DNA of 64,000 nt from Caballeronia terrestris (GTDB lineage: Bacteria; Pseudomonadota; Gammaproteobacteria; Burkholderiales; Burkholderiaceae), in contig NZ_FCOL02000001.1 in NCBI RefSeq assembly GCF_001544515.1, positions 124,001-188,000 on the forward strand, read 5' to 3'. The notes under the pieces are model-generated. The model ran no database searches and was not told where the DNA came from. It worked only from the letters and a program-made list of their open reading frames with translations. The translations under genes were made by a program, and so were the position numbers. Positions 61,816 to 64,000 of this stretch are shown in pieces. Position 1 is the first letter of the stretch; the number at the start of each line of letters is the position of its first letter.

Positions 61816-62907
61816 ATGAAATCCGATCAGGTGATCGTCAGCTTTCGCGGGGTTCGCAAGACGTACGACGGCGAGACGCTCGTCGTCAAGCAACTCGATC
61901 TCGACATCTATCAGGGTGAATTTCTCACGCTGCTCGGGCCGTCCGGGTCCGGCAAGACGACTTGTCTCATGATGCTCGCGGGCTTCGAGTTCCCGACCGG
62001 CGGCGAAATCTGGCTCGATGGCAAGCTGCTCAACAAGGTGCCGCCGCACAAGCGCGACATCGGCATGGTGTTTCAGAACTACGCGCTTTTTCCGCATCTG
62101 TCGGTGCAGCAGAACGTCGAATATCCGCTGACGGTGCGCAAGATGTCCGCCGCCGAGCGTACCGAGCGCACGCACAACGCGCTCAAGATGGTGCGCATGG
62201 AGAGCTTCGCGAAGCGTTATCCGGCGCAGCTTTCGGGCGGCCAGCAGCAGCGCATCGCGCTTGCCCGCGCGCTCGTGTTCGAGCCGAAGCTCGTGCTGAT
62301 GGACGAGCCGCTCGGCGCCCTCGACAAACAATTGCGCGAGCACATGCAATACGAGCTGAAGTCGCTGCACGAGAAGCTCGGCGTGACCTTCGTCTACGTG
62401 ACGCACGATCAGGGTGAAGCGCTCACGATGTCGGACCGCGTCGCGGTGTTCGACAAGGGCATCGTGCAGCAGCTCGATACCGTCGATCACCTGTATGAAG
62501 CGCCGTGCAACGAATTCGTCGCGAACTTCATCGGCGACAGCAACAAGCTGCGCGGCACGATCGAGCAGACGCAAGGCGATTTCTGCGACATCCGTCTCGC
62601 CGACGGCACGCGCGTCTCGGGGCTGAACGTGGCGAAGGCGCAGCCGGGCGCGCAGGCCATCGCATGTATCCGGCCGGAGCGCATGAAGCTCTCGCAGAGC
62701 CTTGGCCGGCCGGGCGCGAACGCGCTCGCGGGCGAGGCGAAGAGCCTGATCTATTTCGGCGATCACGTCCGCATGCGCTGCGGTTTGCGCGAGCAGGACG
62801 AATGCTTCGTGAAAGTGCCGCTCGGCACCGAAGCGCTCGACGCCTTCGCTCCCGGCGCGCCGATCGCGCTGGAATTCGCGCCCGAGCATCTGCGCGTCTT
62901 CGCTTGA
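61816..62907 (+). CDS. Spermidine/putrescine-type ABC transporter ATPase (PotA family)
   Basis: 363 residues. Walker A GPSGSGKTT, Q-loop MVFQNYALFPHL, signature LSGGQQQR, Walker B LVLMDEPLGALD and H-loop THDQ, followed by a TOBE-like C-terminal domain. SD AAGGAG is 7-8 bases from the ATG. The next gene is the binding protein, 64 bases on; permease genes should lie beyond the right edge. Amine or polyamine import is inferred from similarity to PotA and from the MocR neighbour. Confidence 0.9.
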   Translation: MKSDQVIVSFRGVRKTYDGETLVVKQLDLDIYQGEFLTLLGPSGSGKTTCLMMLAGFEFPTGGEIWLDGKLLNKVPPHKRDIGMVFQNYALFPHLSVQQNVEYPLTVRKMSAAERTERTHNALKMVRMESFAKRYPAQLSGGQQQRIALARALVFEPKLVLMDEPLGALDKQLREHMQYELKSLHEKLGVTFVYVTHDQGEALTMSDRVAVFDKGIVQQLDTVDHLYEAPCNEFVANFIGDSNKLRGTIEQTQGDFCDIRLADGTRVSGLNVAKAQPGAQAIACIRPERMKLSQSLGRPGANALAGEAKSLIYFGDHVRMRCGLREQDECFVKVPLGTEALDAFAPGAPIALEFAPEHLRVFA

Positions 62908-62971
62908 AGCGGCAGAAACGTTTCCCACCGCAGTCCAATTCATAACAGCAAGCAGAAGAGGAAGCCAGATC

Positions 62972-64000
62972 ATGAAGAAGTTCGCAATGTGTTCCATCGC
63001 GGCTGCGGCTGCGCTCGTGTGCGCTTCGGGGGCGATGGCCGCCGAGCTGACCGTCGTCAATTTCGGCGGCGCAAACGGCAACGCGCAAAAAGTCGCGTTC
63101 AACCAGCCGTTCGAGAAGGAATCGGGCACGAAGGTCACGGCCGTCGAGTACAACGGCGAGCAGGCCAAGGTCAAGGCGATGGTCGAAGCGAAGCACGTGA
63201 ACTGGGACGTCGTCGAAGTCGAATCGGGCGATCTCGGACGCGGCTGCGACGAAGGGCTGTACGAGAAGCTCGACTGGTCGAAGATCGCGAAGAAGCCGGA
63301 CCTTGTTTCCGAATCGCCCGCGACTTGCGGCGTCGGCTTCTTCGTGTGGTCGACGGCACTCGCCTACAACGCTGACAAGCTGAAATCCGCGCCCGCCGGC
63401 TGGGCCGATTTCTGGGACGTGAAGAAATTCCCCGGCAAGCGCGGCATGCGCAAAGGCGCGCGCTACAACCTCGAATTCGCGCTGATGGCCGACGGCGTCG
63501 CGCCGAAGGACGTCTACAAGGTGCTCGGCACGAAGGCCGGCGCCGATCGCGCGTTCAAGAAGCTCGAAGAACTGAAGCCGAACATCCAGTGGTGGGAAGC
63601 GGGCGCGCAGCCGCCGCAGTTCCTCGTCGCGGGCGATGTCGTGATGTCGACGGCCTATAACGGCCGGATCGACGCCGCGCAGAAGGAAGGCAAGAACCTG
63701 AAGGTCGTGTGGAACGGCAGCATCTATGACCTGGATTACTGGGCTATTCCGAAGGGCTCGCCGAACAAGGACCTCGCGACGAAGTACATCGCGTATTCGG
63801 TGTCCGAGAAGCCGCAGCAGGAATACGCGAAGAACATCGCCTACGGTCCGGTGAACAAGGCCGCGATCAAGGCGCTCGACGCGAAGACCCAGTCGAACAT
63901 GCCGAACTCGCCGGAGAACGCGAAGAACGCGGTGCTGCAGGACATGGCGTTCTGGACCGATCACGGTGATGAGCTGGAGCAGCGGTTTACAGCTTGGGCG
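62972..64000 (+). CDS. Periplasmic polyamine-type substrate-binding protein, 3'-truncated
   Basis: 343 residues in the window; no stop before the edge. Signal peptide MKKFAMCSIAAAAALVCASGAMA. Bacterial extracellular solute-binding family (PotD/ydcS-like): LTVVNFGGANGNAQKVAF, WDVVEVESGDLGRGCDEGLYEKLDW, and MSTAYNGRIDAAQKEGKNL. GAGGAAG is before the ATG at 62972. Delivers the ligand to the ATPase/permease complex; spermidine, putrescine or GABA possible. Confidence 0.9.
   Translation, partial: MKKFAMCSIAAAAALVCASGAMAAELTVVNFGGANGNAQKVAFNQPFEKESGTKVTAVEYNGEQAKVKAMVEAKHVNWDVVEVESGDLGRGCDEGLYEKLDWSKIAKKPDLVSESPATCGVGFFVWSTALAYNADKLKSAPAGWADFWDVKKFPGKRGMRKGARYNLEFALMADGVAPKDVYKVLGTKAGADRAFKKLEELKPNIQWWEAGAQPPQFLVAGDVVMSTAYNGRIDAAQKEGKNLKVVWNGSIYDLDYWAIPKGSPNKDLATKYIAYSVSEKPQQEYAKNIAYGPVNKAAIKALDAKTQSNMPNSPENAKNAVLQDMAFWTDHGDELEQRFTAWA

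Overview
The window is a 64 kb, GC-rich, densely packed chromosomal segment from a beta-proteobacterium of the Burkholderiaceae, most likely Caballeronia, Paraburkholderia or Burkholderia. This rests on flhDC as flagellar master regulator beside a chemotaxis kinase, a PobA-type 4-hydroxybenzoate hydroxylase, MetNIQ next to a DszC/SfnB-type monooxygenase, an MprF-VirJ pair, many MocR/LysR/AraC/TetR regulators, and the overall codon and protein style. I found no rRNA, tRNA, CRISPR array, intact insertion sequence or prophage.

Layout. 0-5 kb: a CheB-CheR-PAS-histidine kinase fusion (cut by the left edge) faces away from flhDC across a 0.7 kb AT-richer control region full of inverted repeats. 5-11 kb: mntH, an intergenic hairpin repeat, then a minus-strand sulfur operon metQ-metN-metI-monooxygenase. 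A 50-bp tandem repeat with nested dyads lies upstream of metQ. 11-18 kb: MscS-type channel, selD with a CDF exporter, and small exported or lipid-binding proteins. 18-25 kb: an Rrf2 regulator, two tiny His/Tyr-rich exported proteins, a COG4315 protein with ECF sigma and anti-sigma factors, AraC/aldo-keto reductase, and a GNAT/YaiI/SDR cluster. 25-36 kb: a hydrolase-like protein without a catalytic Ser, pobA, a glycogen-debranching-like enzyme, a TauE transporter, a Tat lipoprotein phosphatase, an HdeD/papain-like fusion, RidA, and LysR facing an NAD-epimerase.

36-50 kb: a 17-unit 9-bp repeat, a malate/lactate-type dehydrogenase, an M20 peptidase, a penicillin-acylase-type lipoprotein, a DUF1993 protein, the translationally coupled mprF-virJ pair, lipoproteins, a nucleoside hydrolase, an esterase and a MAPEG protein. 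50-64 kb: a three-gene phospholipid-phosphate operon (DAG kinase, metallophosphoesterase, PAP2) with 4-base overlaps, a CBS protein, cheV, a response regulator, a CorA/ZntB transporter, a TetR unit with two visible operators, an RcnB-like protein, and a MocR regulator divergent from a spermidine/putrescine-type ABC importer cut by the right edge.

Motility/chemotaxis (CheB-CheR kinase, FlhDC, CheV), envelope lipid maintenance (MprF/VirJ, DAG kinase/PAP2) and nutrient scavenging (Met/S, Mn, polyamine) are the recurring themes. The features least explained by known families are non-coding: the metQ-upstream dyad array, the flhDC palindromes, the 9-bp minisatellite and a structured region after tauE.
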